A model generated the notes under the pieces. That model ran no database searches and was not told the DNA's origin. It worked only from the letters and a program-made list of their open reading frames with translations. From WRGT01 sp942493035 (GTDB lineage: Bacteria; Spirochaetota; UBA4802; UBA5550), in assembly GCA_942493035.1 (NCBI GenBank), contig OW818666.1, positions 868,001-932,000 on the forward strand: a DNA stretch of 64,000 nucleotides. The letters run 5' to 3'. Shown piece by piece: positions 24,873 through 32,966 of the stretch. How positions within the stretch are numbered: position 1 is the stretch's first letter; each line of letters begins with the position of its first letter. Made by a program: the position numbers and the translations under genes.

Positions 24873-25520
24873 ATGAATTCTAAAATAGTTCTAATTGTTA
24901 TAACTTTTATAATTGCAGTATCACTTGTTATGCCGGGTATATCCGCAGAGAAGATTATTAAACTTAAACAGCCCGATATTAAGGGAGGGATTCTGCTTAT
25001 GGAGGCTTTAAGTAAGAGGAGTTCATCGAGATCGTTTTCGGACAGGGCGCTATCAGAACAGACTCTGTCTGATATTTTGTGGGCTGCGTACGGTATTAAC
25101 AGGAAAGGTTCAGGTAAGCGGACTGCACCATCGGCAATAAATAAGCAGGAGATTCTAATGTATGCAGCATTGAAGGATGGTTTATATCTCTATAACGCGA
25201 AGGATCATCAGCTGGAACTTGTACTTGATAAAGATATACGTTCACTCACAGGGAAGCAGGGATATATTAAGAATGCACCGCTTAATCTGGTATATGTTGC
25301 CGATATGGATAGAGTTGCCGGCGGCAGCAGTGAAGAGAAACTGATTTTCGCAGGTTCAGATACCGGTTTTATAGGACAGAATGTCTATCTCTACTGCGCA
25401 TCGGCAGGACTCAATACTGTAATTCGTGCATCTATAGATATGGAAGAGCTTGCTTCTGCAATGAAGCTTAAATCTGATCAGAGGATTATACTTGCCCAGA
25501 CAGTGGGGTATGAGAAGTAG
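24873..25520 (+). CDS. Exported SagB-type nitroreductase-like protein
   Basis: 215 residues with an N-terminal signal peptide (VITFIIAVSLVMPGISA). The nitroreductase fold has LSKRSSSRSFSDRALS, LSDILWAAYGINR and KRTAPSAINKQEI, the usual start of SagB-like FMN oxidoreductases. DTGFIGQNVYLYCASAGLNTV and the terminal ILAQTVGYEK are also typical. FMN-dependent redox activity is expected from the family, but the substrate is unknown. A strong AGGAGG lies before the start. It stands between two R1 repeats with no partner gene. Confidence 0.9.
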   Translation: MNSKIVLIVITFIIAVSLVMPGISAEKIIKLKQPDIKGGILLMEALSKRSSSRSFSDRALSEQTLSDILWAAYGINRKGSGKRTAPSAINKQEILMYAALKDGLYLYNAKDHQLELVLDKDIRSLTGKQGYIKNAPLNLVYVADMDRVAGGSSEEKLIFAGSDTGFIGQNVYLYCASAGLNTVIRASIDMEELASAMKLKSDQRIILAQTVGYEK

Positions 25521-25528
25521 GGGATTGT

Positions 25529-25772
25529 GCGCCCCCTCTGCGCCCCCACTGTCGCGATGCGACCTCTCCCCCCCCGGTGAAAGGGTGGAGAGGTGATGTG
25601 GAATGGTTTGTATGTTTGTAGAGACGTAGCATGTACGTCTCTACGGAGTGAATTTGTATTACCCTTGCCCCATCTCACCATGGGCGACGAACAGGATGTT
25701 CTAGTGTCGAGTGCGTGCAGGATGCACAAATTGCACTCGACGAAAGGTGCCCGTAAGGGCGGATAGGGGCGG
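25529..25772 (+). repeat. R1 nested palindromic repeat, copy e
   Basis: Full copy with TGTCGCGATGCGAC hairpin, 'ccggtgaaagggtggaga', central palindrome 25618-25644 (ACGTAGCATGTACGT variant), 'catgggcgacgaacaggatg', the TCGAGTGC...GCACTCGA module and the end block. Very similar to copy g. The gap 25521-25855 otherwise holds only the upstream region of the next gene. Confidence 0.85.
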
Positions 25773-25855
25773 TAAGAGAAAAAGACTGGATATTTTATGT
25801 AATACACAAAAGTCTGATATATTTCAGGACTTACAATTCTTAAAGCTTGGGTAAA

Positions 25856-26632
25856 ATGGAAGACTATACTATTGAAAAACATAAAGCAAGGCTGTCAGAG
25901 ATAGAGAAGGAACACTCTGTCAAAATATTGTTTGCGCTGGAATCAGGTTCACGAGCCTGGGGTTTTGAATCAATCGACAGTGATTACGATGTGAGGTTTA
26001 TTTACTGCAATCTGAAAGACTGGTATTTAAGCGTAATGCCTAAACGTGATGTTATAGAATACCCGATAATCGATTTATTTGATTATTCCGGATGGGATTT
26101 GAAAAAAGCATTTTTTTTGATGAACAAATCGAACCCGGTTTTGTTTGAGTGGCTGAAGTCGCCTATAGTGTATTTTAAAGAGCAGAAGTTTTTTGATATT
26201 TTTACAGATTGCGCGAAACTGTATTTTTCTCCTGTTTCATCCATTTATCATTACCTTCATATGGCAAATGGAAATTACCGGGAATTTCTTCAAAATGATT
26301 ATGTTAAGATTAAAAAGTATTTTTATGTGTTACGTCCGGTATTGGCGTGCATGTGGATTGAGCATTATAATGAAACGCCGCCGGTTGAATTTGAAAAACT
26401 GTTACAGCTTGAAATTGAAAAAGACGTGCTGGATGAAATTCTGATACTATTACAGAAAAAACGTTCCGGGGTTGAATTGGGGCTTGAACCTAAAATTAGA
26501 GTTATCAATGATTTTTTGGATAAGCAGATAAATTATTTTGGTGATAATAGCGCCGGATATCATTCGCGCCAGAAGCAGGATATTGAATACTTAAACCGGA
26601 AATTTGTTGAACTGTTGAATATTTATGGTTAG
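25856..26632 (+). CDS. RlaP/YcgL-type nucleotidyltransferase
   Basis: 258 residues in the DNA polymerase beta-like nucleotidyltransferase fold of COG3541. ALESGSRAWGFESIDSDYDVRFIY (about 23-46) holds the G-S-R-x-W-G and D-x-D catalytic residues. This is followed by the family pattern EYPIIDLFDYSGWDLKKA and VLFEWLKSPIVY. RlaP-like enzymes are linked to RNA repair in some systems; the substrate here is unknown. ATG at 25856 is preferred over an in-frame TTG nine bases earlier; neither has a strong ribosome site. It heads a small cluster of nucleotidyltransferase and HEPN genes. Confidence 0.85.
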   Translation: MEDYTIEKHKARLSEIEKEHSVKILFALESGSRAWGFESIDSDYDVRFIYCNLKDWYLSVMPKRDVIEYPIIDLFDYSGWDLKKAFFLMNKSNPVLFEWLKSPIVYFKEQKFFDIFTDCAKLYFSPVSSIYHYLHMANGNYREFLQNDYVKIKKYFYVLRPVLACMWIEHYNETPPVEFEKLLQLEIEKDVLDEILILLQKKRSGVELGLEPKIRVINDFLDKQINYFGDNSAGYHSRQKQDIEYLNRKFVELLNIYG

Positions 26633-26892
26633 AAGATTGAATCTGATTTTGACTGTATTGTGTTTGTTGATTCTATAGACAATGAAGTGATGGATGCCAT
26701 TGATGAATGCGCTGCCGGGATGCTTTTAAATTCCTGTGAGGTATTTTCAATAATACCTGTAACTGCATCTGACTTTAATGAACTGAAGCTCAATCCCTTA
26801 AATATTAACATAAACAGAGAGGGGGTGGTGTTGTGGCAGAAAACGGCCTGATAGAACTGATTAAACTTATGATAGAAAAAGCAGAGAGATCA
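26633..26892 (+). pseudogene. Remnant of an MNT nucleotidyltransferase / HEPN pair
   Basis: Directly after the RlaP-like stop, the same frame encodes SDFDCIVFVDSIDN...EVFSIIPVTASDFNEL...NREGVVLW (to 26851). This is the second half of an MNT-type nucleotidyltransferase; the GS-motif half is missing. From a GTG at 26833, overlapping in another frame, MAENGLIELIKLMIEKAERS reads like the first helix of a HEPN protein. The match stops at about 26890, exactly where the opposite-strand HEPN gene ends. Both parts are therefore truncated, one at each end. Confidence 0.6.
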
Positions 26893-27276
26893 GGGTGTTA
26901 TAGCATCCAACACCATTTTTTGAATTCTGATTGCAAGCCCGGAATAGTAACTGACTTCATCAATTGAAGGGATATAAAAGTCATCCGGATAACGTACATC
27001 GACACCAAAGAGAGACAGATCCTTTACTTCAAGTGCCGATATTTCAGGGTAAGATTCTTTCAGCAGTGATTGCAGATATTCTATGTTATGAGTTTTTGGA
27101 ACTTCTTTATCCGTATAAATAAGGAGTGCTTTCAGGTATTTTTCTGCAGCCTGCTGACAATGAAAGCATATAACATCAGTTACCCATTCAGATTCAGGGA
27201 GTTTCAGTTCATGCTTTACTATTTGTAAATCATTATCAGCTTTTGTAATCCAGTTTTTAAGATAACCGGCATTCAT
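26890..27276 (-). CDS. HEPN-domain protein (toxin-antitoxin partner)
   Basis: 128 residues of the COG2250-type HEPN fold: WITKADNDLQIVKHEL, then CFHCQQAAEKYLKALLIY, HNIEYLQSLL and VDVRYPDDFYIPS. In this family the HEPN protein is paired with a minimal nucleotidyltransferase. Here the MNT gene is immediately upstream, with an ATGA overlap, so the two are co-translated. The strict R-x4-6-H RNase motif of HepT-type toxins is not evident, so toxicity is uncertain. Confidence 0.88.
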   Translation of the reverse strand: MNAGYLKNWITKADNDLQIVKHELKLPESEWVTDVICFHCQQAAEKYLKALLIYTDKEVPKTHNIEYLQSLLKESYPEISALEVKDLSLFGVDVRYPDDFYIPSIDEVSYYSGLAIRIQKMVLDAITP

Positions 27277-27596
27277 AACCGAATCCCCTTCGTGAGCGCT
27301 TCTTTTATTACACTACCTGGCCTGCCGAGCGATTCAGAAAGATCTGCTTCATCTCTGATCAAAACATCTGAATCAATCAGCTTTTCCGCAAGACTCTTGC
27401 GTATGCGGCTTGAAAGCGAGCGCTTTTCATTTACTGAAATATTGCTGTCTATTTTTACAAGTATATCATAATCGCTGGAAAAATCCGGATTACCGTAAGC
27501 GCGTGAGCCGAATAGTATAATCTCGGACCCGGGGGATTCAAGTTCAATGACTTTGCGTATGATGCTGATATTCATATCATTTTTAATAGAGTTCAT
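27273..27596 (-). CDS. MNT-domain nucleotidyltransferase (antitoxin-type)
   Basis: 107 residues with the minimal nucleotidyltransferase motif FGSRAYGNPDFSSDYDILVKID (G-S-x10-D-x-D, about 31-52). Such proteins usually adenylylate and neutralise their HEPN partner. The first gene of a two-gene unit with the HEPN gene. Neither the first ATG nor the next in-frame ATG (27575) has a clear ribosome site, so the start is uncertain. Confidence 0.88.
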   Translation of the reverse strand: MNSIKNDMNISIIRKVIELESPGSEIILFGSRAYGNPDFSSDYDILVKIDSNISVNEKRSLSSRIRKSLAEKLIDSDVLIRDEADLSESLGRPGSVIKEALTKGIRL

Positions 27597-27740
27597 ATTT
27601 ATTTATTACTTTGTATAAATAATTAAGTCAAGTATTTTATAATGGGTGAATGCGGTGGCTGAAAGGAGATGCTTTGTGTTATCCCTTTCTTTGGACTTTA
27701 TGCTTTTTATTTAACAGTTAGAGTTTGGGGATAAAATCCC

Positions 27741-27863
27741 CCCGCCCCCTCTGGCCTCTGGCCATCTCCCCCATGAATGGGAGGAGAGGAGAGTAGGAAT
27801 TTTTTGTTTTTTCATTTCTCCCATTCATGGGGAAAGGTGCCCGCCAGGGCGGAGAGGGGCGGG
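27741..27863 (+). repeat. R1 repeat, copy f (short, without central palindrome)
   Basis: The 'cgccccctctggcctctggccatct' end and the 'aaaggtgcccgccagggcgg' end are present, with CCCATGAATGGGAGGAG and CTCCCATTCATGGGG between them. The ACGCAGCATGCTGCGT core and the TCGAGTGC module are absent. This shows which modules of R1 are optional. Confidence 0.75.
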
Positions 27864-27871
27864 TGGAGAGG

Positions 27872-28092
27872 TGAGTCAGAATAGGCATCTGCCTGCTGTA
27901 TAAACGTGTAGGTCACTCTGTGTCACAGGAGGTGTGATATATTAAATAAAAATCTGTTTTTTTTCTGTGACGGGTCATTCGGTCAGTATATGCAGGTTTT
28001 AGTGTTTGACAGAGGGTATTTTTAATAATTCAGTGTGGTTAAATATTGGGGTTGTTTAGGAATATTATTTTTATAGATGATTGATATTGAAT
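27872..28092. other. Intergenic spacer between two R1 copies, nothing recognised
   Basis: About 220 bases with no plausible coding frame. The only local symmetry seen is TAGGTCACTCTGTGTCACAGG with CTGTGACGGGTCATT downstream, too weak to name. Confidence 0.5.
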
Positions 28093-28094
28093 GC

Positions 28095-28342
28095 CGCCCC
28101 GCCCACTATGCGCCCCCTCTGTCGCGATGCGACATCTCCCCTCTGGTGAAAGGGTGGAGAGGTGATGTGGAATGGTTTGTGGGGTTGTAGAGAAGCAGCA
28201 TGCTGCGTCTCTAAGGAATGAATTTGTATTACCCTTGCCCCATCTCACCATGGGCGACGAACAGGATGTTCTAGTGTCGAGTGCGTGCAGGATGCACAAA
28301 TTGCACTCGACGAAAGGTGCCCGACAAGGCGGATAGGAGCGG
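28095..28342 (+). repeat. R1 nested palindromic repeat, copy g
   Basis: Full copy, nearly identical to copy e over most of its length. It includes TGTCGCGATGCGACATCTCC, 'ggtgaaagggtggagagg', a central palindrome with one damaged base (28187-28214), 'catgggcgacgaacagg' and the TCGAGTGC...GCACTCGA module. Its end 'ggataggagcggagg' supplies the probable ribosome site of the next gene. Confidence 0.85.
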
Positions 28343-28355
28343 AGGTTAAGTAATC

Positions 28356-28994
28356 ATGGACTACAAAACAAAACAATACTACAGCACACATGTCCAGGAT
28401 GCATCGAACCTTTACAACACCGCGAAGACTGGCGGAGTGAGCCGTTATTTTCAAAGCGCGTTTACTGCCGGGTCTACGGTTCTTGATATGGGAGCCGGGT
28501 CGGGGCGGGATATGGGAATTCTTGAAGAGATGGGATTTGATGTTTACGGGGTTGATGCGTCAGCAGAGATGGTGAGCAATGCCGTTGCTAATTATCCGCA
28601 GCTTAAAGACCGGTTGATATGCGCATCGATACCGTCGGATGAACTTTACTTTAATATGAAATTTGACGGCATACTCTGCTCGGCGGTGCTGATGCATATA
28701 ACCGATGACCGGCTCTTTGACGCGGCTTTGTGTATAAGGAACAACCTGAAGGGGAACGGACGGCTTCTTATATCTGTCCCTGTGACACGTGATGACCTTG
28801 ACAGTGAAGGGAGGGCGCCCGACGGCAGGCTTTTTATTATGAGGAGTTTTGATTATTATACGCTGCTTTTTGAGCGGCTGGGTTTTAAACGAAAAGGGTA
28901 TTATGAAGAGGGTGACGGGCTTGGTAGAAGCGGTGTTAAGTGGGGTGTGGGGGTTTATCATCTGGATATTTGTGAATCAGATTATTCCGTGTGA
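28356..28994 (+). CDS. Class I SAM-dependent methyltransferase
   Basis: 212 residues with the SAM-binding motif VLDMGAGSGRDMGILEEMG (about 47-65), acidic loop YGVDASAEMV, and later DGILCSAVLMHI and GRLLISVP. It belongs to the broad type 11/25 small-molecule methyltransferase group; substrate unknown. The GGAGG ribosome site ten bases upstream is contributed by the end of R1 copy g, so expression may depend on the repeat. Confidence 0.87.
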   Translation: MDYKTKQYYSTHVQDASNLYNTAKTGGVSRYFQSAFTAGSTVLDMGAGSGRDMGILEEMGFDVYGVDASAEMVSNAVANYPQLKDRLICASIPSDELYFNMKFDGILCSAVLMHITDDRLFDAALCIRNNLKGNGRLLISVPVTRDDLDSEGRAPDGRLFIMRSFDYYTLLFERLGFKRKGYYEEGDGLGRSGVKWGVGVYHLDICESDYSV

Positions 28995-28997
28995 TTG

Positions 28998-29090
28998 TGA
29001 ATGTTTTGTTGTTTGAAATTTGGAGATTCTGATCATTCCGTAGGTGCGTAGCGCGCTATGCATTCACAGGAAATTTAACAGCACGGAATT
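28998..29090 (+). repeat. R2 repeat, copy 1
   Basis: 'attccgtaggtgcgtagcgc' followed by 'gctatgcattcacagg' forms a palindrome centred on GTAGCGCGCTA. The preceding 40 bases ('aatgttttg...gattctgat') and the following 20 also match copy 2 at 30881-30963. A diverged core is at 32358-32400. Confidence 0.7.
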
Positions 29091-29119
29091 TTATCAACAA
29101 AATTAAATGAATGTAAAAT

Positions 29120-29665
29120 ATGGAGATGGTGAAAGTATTGCAGGTAAATGAAAGACTGATACAAGTGAATTCTTTTGATAATCCCATTGATGCGAATATG
29201 TTTAAAAGCAGACTTGAATCTGAAGGTATTCAATGTTTTCTGCCTGATGAACATACAGTATCTACTTATATGTTTCTATCAACTGCCGTTGGTAATATAA
29301 GGGTAATGGTTAAAGAATCGGACTATAAACGGGCAGAGGAAATTGCGGAAGATTTTAGATCTGATATAACAGCTGACGAAGAGATAGCGGAACACGGTTC
29401 AAACTGTACACCGGGGGAGATCTGCCCTGAATGCGGATCAGAGGAAACAGCATGTTTTATTAATAATAAAAGAAGAGCCGCTCTATCAATAATACTGCTG
29501 GGTTTTCCTCTTTTTTTCCCATCTAAAGAGTGTAAGTGCAGCACCTGCACCTATGAGTGGGTAGAGAAACAGCCCGCTTCTGTTACTTTTATGAAGTTTG
29601 TTATATATTCTTTTTTTATACTGGTATTAATTATGGTACTTGATGGAATTTTCAGCTGGATTTAG
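29120..29665 (+). CDS. DUF2007-domain zinc-ribbon membrane protein
   Basis: 181 residues. The N-terminal part (about 10-75) fits the DUF2007 'putative signal transducing protein' pattern: VNSFDNPIDANMFKSRLESE, then GNIRVMVKESDYKRAEEI. A zinc ribbon follows (C-PEC-x2...C-x-C-x2-C, about 97-145) interrupted by a hydrophobic stretch (ALSIILLGFPLFF). A C-terminal membrane helix (about 158-178) closes the protein. Function unknown. The start is uncertain: two ATG codons lie two codons apart without a good ribosome site. Confidence 0.78.
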   Translation: MEMVKVLQVNERLIQVNSFDNPIDANMFKSRLESEGIQCFLPDEHTVSTYMFLSTAVGNIRVMVKESDYKRAEEIAEDFRSDITADEEIAEHGSNCTPGEICPECGSEETACFINNKRRAALSIILLGFPLFFPSKECKCSTCTYEWVEKQPASVTFMKFVIYSFFILVLIMVLDGIFSWI

Positions 29666-29732
29666 GGATTCCCGGCAGATGAGTGATCCCTGTTTAGCTA
29701 TGTCTTTAAACTAAAAAAATGAGGTTTTGAAA

Positions 29733-30788
29733 GTGGATTTTAAACAAATTGCAGTAAGTACATTATCAACGGTTTTTTTACCGGTTATCCCTTCGGCTGC
29801 AGCCGCTTTATTGATTAAAATTGAAAATATGGATAAATCAAAAAAGTTTCTCTATTCGTACCTGGGAGCATTTATACCGGCATGTTTTATACAGCTGATA
29901 AATTCAGGTGAGAGTATTAATGCTGTTACTCTTATTATTATCAATCTGGTATGGTCTTTATATGTTCTTTTTATACTTAAATCGGCCTACTCTGCAGATA
30001 CTATTTTAAAGTCATTATCAAGTGAAGAGATTCTTAATAAACGAATTGAAGAGTACTCAATGATTAAATTTATAAAAGAGAAGAGCAATATTTACTTTAT
30101 GATTATATACTTTCTGCTTGGGACTGCTTCAATATTTTCATCATATTTTATTAATCTTGATTTTGTTCAGAATTTTAAAATATCAAACTTTTTATTTATC
30201 TTTTTGTTAAATATCGCACCATGGATCTTTATGATTATACTAAGCCGTGATCTTCGAAACCGGATTAGAAAAGATGATAAAGTTACCATGGGGAGATTTA
30301 TAATTACCGGATTTGTCGGAGGTATAATGATAGGATTAACCCTGATTCCGGTATTTATTATAATCTTTACATCGATGCCTAAATTATCAGGTTTAGATCA
30401 GGCGAGTATTGGAAGTTTTAATTTCAGGTTAAACGCAATAATGCTCCCTGTTTTTTACCTGATAAATATTTATTCATTAGGGGTCTATGCTGTAATTTAT
30501 TCAAAAATGAAGGCAGATTTCAGTGTAAAAGAGATTCTTTATATATTTAAAAAACCATATATTCAGGTAGTATTAAAGTGGTCGGTACTTTTTTTTATAA
30601 TACCGCAAGTCTTTCATACCGCCGCGTACAAGTTCAGTAATATACCGCTTTTGGTACATATTGCTTACTACTATATAACACTCCTTGTTGCCCTGATATC
30701 TGTCTACCTGGTTATGTATATTATTACATTAAAAGATTACGAAGCGGAAGAGGCGTTAAATAGAATCTCAGATCAGGGTGATCTTTAG
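29733..30788 (+). CDS. Polytopic membrane protein of unknown function
   Basis: About 351 residues with roughly nine predicted membrane segments, very rich in Ile, Leu and Phe and with few charged residues. GTG at 29733 is preferred because GAGG lies eight bases upstream; an in-frame TTG two codons earlier is closer to that site. No family recognised. It lies between two R2 repeats, like the DUF2007 gene before it. Confidence 0.65.
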   Translation: MDFKQIAVSTLSTVFLPVIPSAAAALLIKIENMDKSKKFLYSYLGAFIPACFIQLINSGESINAVTLIIINLVWSLYVLFILKSAYSADTILKSLSSEEILNKRIEEYSMIKFIKEKSNIYFMIIYFLLGTASIFSSYFINLDFVQNFKISNFLFIFLLNIAPWIFMIILSRDLRNRIRKDDKVTMGRFIITGFVGGIMIGLTLIPVFIIIFTSMPKLSGLDQASIGSFNFRLNAIMLPVFYLINIYSLGVYAVIYSKMKADFSVKEILYIFKKPYIQVVLKWSVLFFIIPQVFHTAAYKFSNIPLLVHIAYYYITLLVALISVYLVMYIITLKDYEAEEALNRISDQGDL

Positions 30789-30880
30789 ATTGGGATAAAC
30801 GCTGTCTGAATCGGGATTTTCAGGATTAGGGGATTGGCGGGATTTTTATATAGGTGATCATACATTGGTAACGGAATGTT

Positions 30881-30963
30881 TTGATGTTTGGAATTTAGTG
30901 ATTCAGAATATTCCGTAGGTGCGTAGCGCGCTACGCATCCACAGTAAATTTCGTTGCACGTAA
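30881..30963 (+). repeat. R2 repeat, copy 2
   Basis: Matches 28998-29090, with the cleaner palindrome 'ggtgcgtagcgcgctacgca'. Just before it (30802-30850) a short run related to the R4 'ctgaatc-ggattttcagga' repeat is visible. Confidence 0.7.
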
Positions 30964-31044
30964 TGAAACACGGCAGATCTTTCACCGGTGAACGGTTAAA
31001 ATTGCATTAGTTTAAAATACGGCATTATGACAATGGAGATTGTG

Positions 31045-32001
31045 ATGTTTAAAAAGATTATATTATTGATTCTATTAACCTTTCAGTTTTGTATTTATTC
31101 AGTTTCAGGTTCTTCAGAACCTAAGGGTAAGGAGCTTATCGGTAATACTGTCATTGCTGTTGTTGATAACCTTAGAATTCGCGAATCTTCAGATCTCAAT
31201 TCAAAAATAACCGGGCATATGAACACAGGCGATACCGCGGATGTTACCGGAGTAAGTGATGTCACATTCAAAGTAAAAGATAAAGAGGATTACTGGTATA
31301 AAATTAAAACCACGTTGGGTGAAGGGTGGGTCTTTGGAGGACTAATTACTGATCAGTTCAGCTCAAGCAGAGACAAAAATATAATTCTCTGGACCGATGG
31401 AAATACGTGGAATGATGAAGCAATAAATGTAAACTATTACAGCCGTACATCAAAAAAGAAAAACAGCTATAAACTGGAATCAGGAGAATGCTCGGATTTA
31501 GTTCTTTCACCCGACGGCAAATACTTTGTGCAGGACTGCGGGACTGATGCGATCAGGTCGATCGGATTCTTTATTGCTGAATCGGGCAGGCATATTGATC
31601 ATACTTCATATATCGGTGATATGAAATGGACCGGCAATAACAGAATGGAGCTTGAAAATGTTGTCTTTGTTTCTGTTAAAGAATGCTGCTATGCCTATGT
31701 TGTATCAGTTTTTGAAAACGGCAAACTGACAAAGGGGAAGAATAGCCGCCTTGGTGATGGATGCTGTAAAAATGTGTATAGGGTTAATGTCCCTGTACTG
31801 AAGATATATGATACTCCGGGAGGCAGCGGAAAGGTTAAGTGCACTTTGAATAAGGATGAGTATATTGATGTTGATGATAAACAGGATGATAAAACAGGTG
31901 CCTGGGTAAAGGTGACAGTAGACCTGAGATGTAAAAAGGATAAGGGGAATTATTATAATGATGGTTATGTTCTAAAGAGTGAATTGAGAAAGGGTGAATA
32001 G
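31045..32001 (+). CDS. Exported SH3b-domain protein
   Basis: Start at the ATG of MFKKIILLI (31045), with GGAG six bases upstream; an earlier in-frame ATG lacks one. A signal peptide (about 1-22) precedes an SH3-like domain (about 38-105: AVVDNLRIRESSDLNSKI...GDTADVTG...YWYKIKTTLGEGWVFGGLI). The middle region carries a WxDG...S-P-D-G-K pattern and four cysteines. A second SH3-like segment closes the C-terminus (VPVLKIYDTPGGSGKV...GAWVKV). Such proteins often bind cell wall or surface partners; the exact role is unknown. Confidence 0.75.
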   Translation: MFKKIILLILLTFQFCIYSVSGSSEPKGKELIGNTVIAVVDNLRIRESSDLNSKITGHMNTGDTADVTGVSDVTFKVKDKEDYWYKIKTTLGEGWVFGGLITDQFSSSRDKNIILWTDGNTWNDEAINVNYYSRTSKKKNSYKLESGECSDLVLSPDGKYFVQDCGTDAIRSIGFFIAESGRHIDHTSYIGDMKWTGNNRMELENVVFVSVKECCYAYVVSVFENGKLTKGKNSRLGDGCCKNVYRVNVPVLKIYDTPGGSGKVKCTLNKDEYIDVDDKQDDKTGAWVKVTVDLRCKKDKGNYYNDGYVLKSELRKGE

Positions 32002-32035
32002 TGAAAAAGTTTCATTTACCGGTGACCTTGATTAA

Positions 32036-32362
32036 ATGAAAAAAATACTTTTTATATGCGGTAAAAATAAACTCAGAAGCCCCACGGCGGAAGCGGTGTT
32101 TTCTGAATATCCCGGTGTTGAAACACGGTCGGCTGGTGTTAATAATGACGCGGAATACCGTGTTACTTCAGAGGATATACTTTGGGCTGAATGTATTTTT
32201 GTGATGGAGAATGTTCATAAAAAGAAACTACAGCAGAAGTTTAAGACGTACATTAAGGATCAGAAGATTATTGTGCTTAGTATTCCTGATAATTATGAGT
32301 ATATGGAATTGGCTTTGGTTGAGGAATTGAAGATGAAGGTGGGGAGGTATATCAGTTCGTAG
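32036..32362 (+). CDS. Low-molecular-weight tyrosine-phosphatase-like protein (COG4551 type)
   Basis: 108 residues beginning MKKILFICGKNKLRSPTAEA. The P-loop C-x5-R-S (CGKNKLRS) is at about 8-15, and the tail has ILWAECIFVMENVHKKKL and IIVLSIPDNYEYM. COG4551 proteins are small predicted tyrosine phosphatases of unknown substrate. The stop lies at the edge of a diverged R2 copy. Confidence 0.87.
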   Translation: MKKILFICGKNKLRSPTAEAVFSEYPGVETRSAGVNNDAEYRVTSEDILWAECIFVMENVHKKKLQQKFKTYIKDQKIIVLSIPDNYEYMELALVEELKMKVGRYISS

Positions 32363-32400
32363 GTGTGTAGTGCGCTGCGCACACGCAGGGAATTATATAG
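32358..32400 (+). repeat. R2 repeat, copy 3 (diverged core)
   Basis: 'cgtaggtgtgtagtgcgctg' followed by 'cgcacacgcagggaatt' retains the palindromic core of R2 with several changes and overlaps the last codons of the phosphatase gene. Confidence 0.55.
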
Positions 32401-32404
32401 CACA

Positions 32405-32599
32405 AAATATAAAACGACAGATTCCGTCATGGAGTCGTAAGTTTAAAGATTTAAGAATGAGTACGGCCGGTTTACGGGTAAAGTTTTCGGGAGAGACTGG
32501 CATGAAACGCACTTTGCGGCGGTTGTTGAGGCTGGGGAGTTTACGGCTGTACAGCGGGGGTGGGGAGATGGGATGGGTGAAGATAGAGTTATTACTTGA
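32405..32599 (+). pseudogene. Unidentified gene remnant
   Basis: Two adjacent frames carry protein-like sequence. One frame reads SWSRKFKDL (about 32425-32455) and the next reads NEYGRFTGKVFGRDWHETHF...GEFTAVQRGW to a stop at 32597-32599. A single frameshift would join them. Codon and residue usage look like real protein, but there is no start codon or ribosome site. Family not recognised. Confidence 0.35.
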
Positions 32600-32651
32600 C
32601 ATTTGTATCTTGATATATCAATCTATTTATGAAAAAAAATATAGGTAAAAT

Positions 32652-32885
32652 ATGAATAAAATTATTGTTAACCTTGATGGTATAGAAACTGAGTTGATTC
32701 GGGATAAAATTCCTCTGCAAAAAATACGTTTAGATTTAGACAATCCAAGAATTCAATATTTTCTAGATACTCGATTAAATGATAAAAAACTTCAAGAAAA
32801 AGTAAAATTTGCATTATCTCAAGGTAATGATCAATTCGATAAACTTAAAGAACATATAGAAAGTAATAAAGGTATTTATGTATAA
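32652..32885 (+). pseudogene. ParB-like protein, N-terminal fragment (cut by IS3 element)
   Basis: 77 residues with the ParB-type start IPLQKIRLDLDNPRIQYFLD and LKEHIESNKGI. They align with residues 1-80 of the intact homologue at 36384-37418 (DNPRINYI...LEENKGM). The reading frame breaks at the left end of an IS3 element. The C-terminal part of the same gene is at 34152-34550. Relative to the homologue about 130 central residues, including the 'EGNTRL' box, are missing, so the gene is dead. It would have been the first gene of the island operon. Confidence 0.82.
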
Positions 32886-32966
32886 TGAGCCCAAGAAATA
32901 GGACACGAAATTAGACTTGAAAAAGTGGATATCTCCTTAAAATAAAACACAGGAGAATCAGTCAAT

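Noticed and set aside
15419..28342. Regularly recurring palindromes could suggest a CRISPR-like array
   Set aside because: The copies are hundreds to thousands of bases apart, are separated by genes, lack spacers of uniform size and have no cas genes nearby.
32370..32648. 92-codon frame after the phosphatase gene
   Set aside because: It starts inside a diverged R2 repeat and only a short internal stretch looks protein-like; treated as part of a gene remnant instead.
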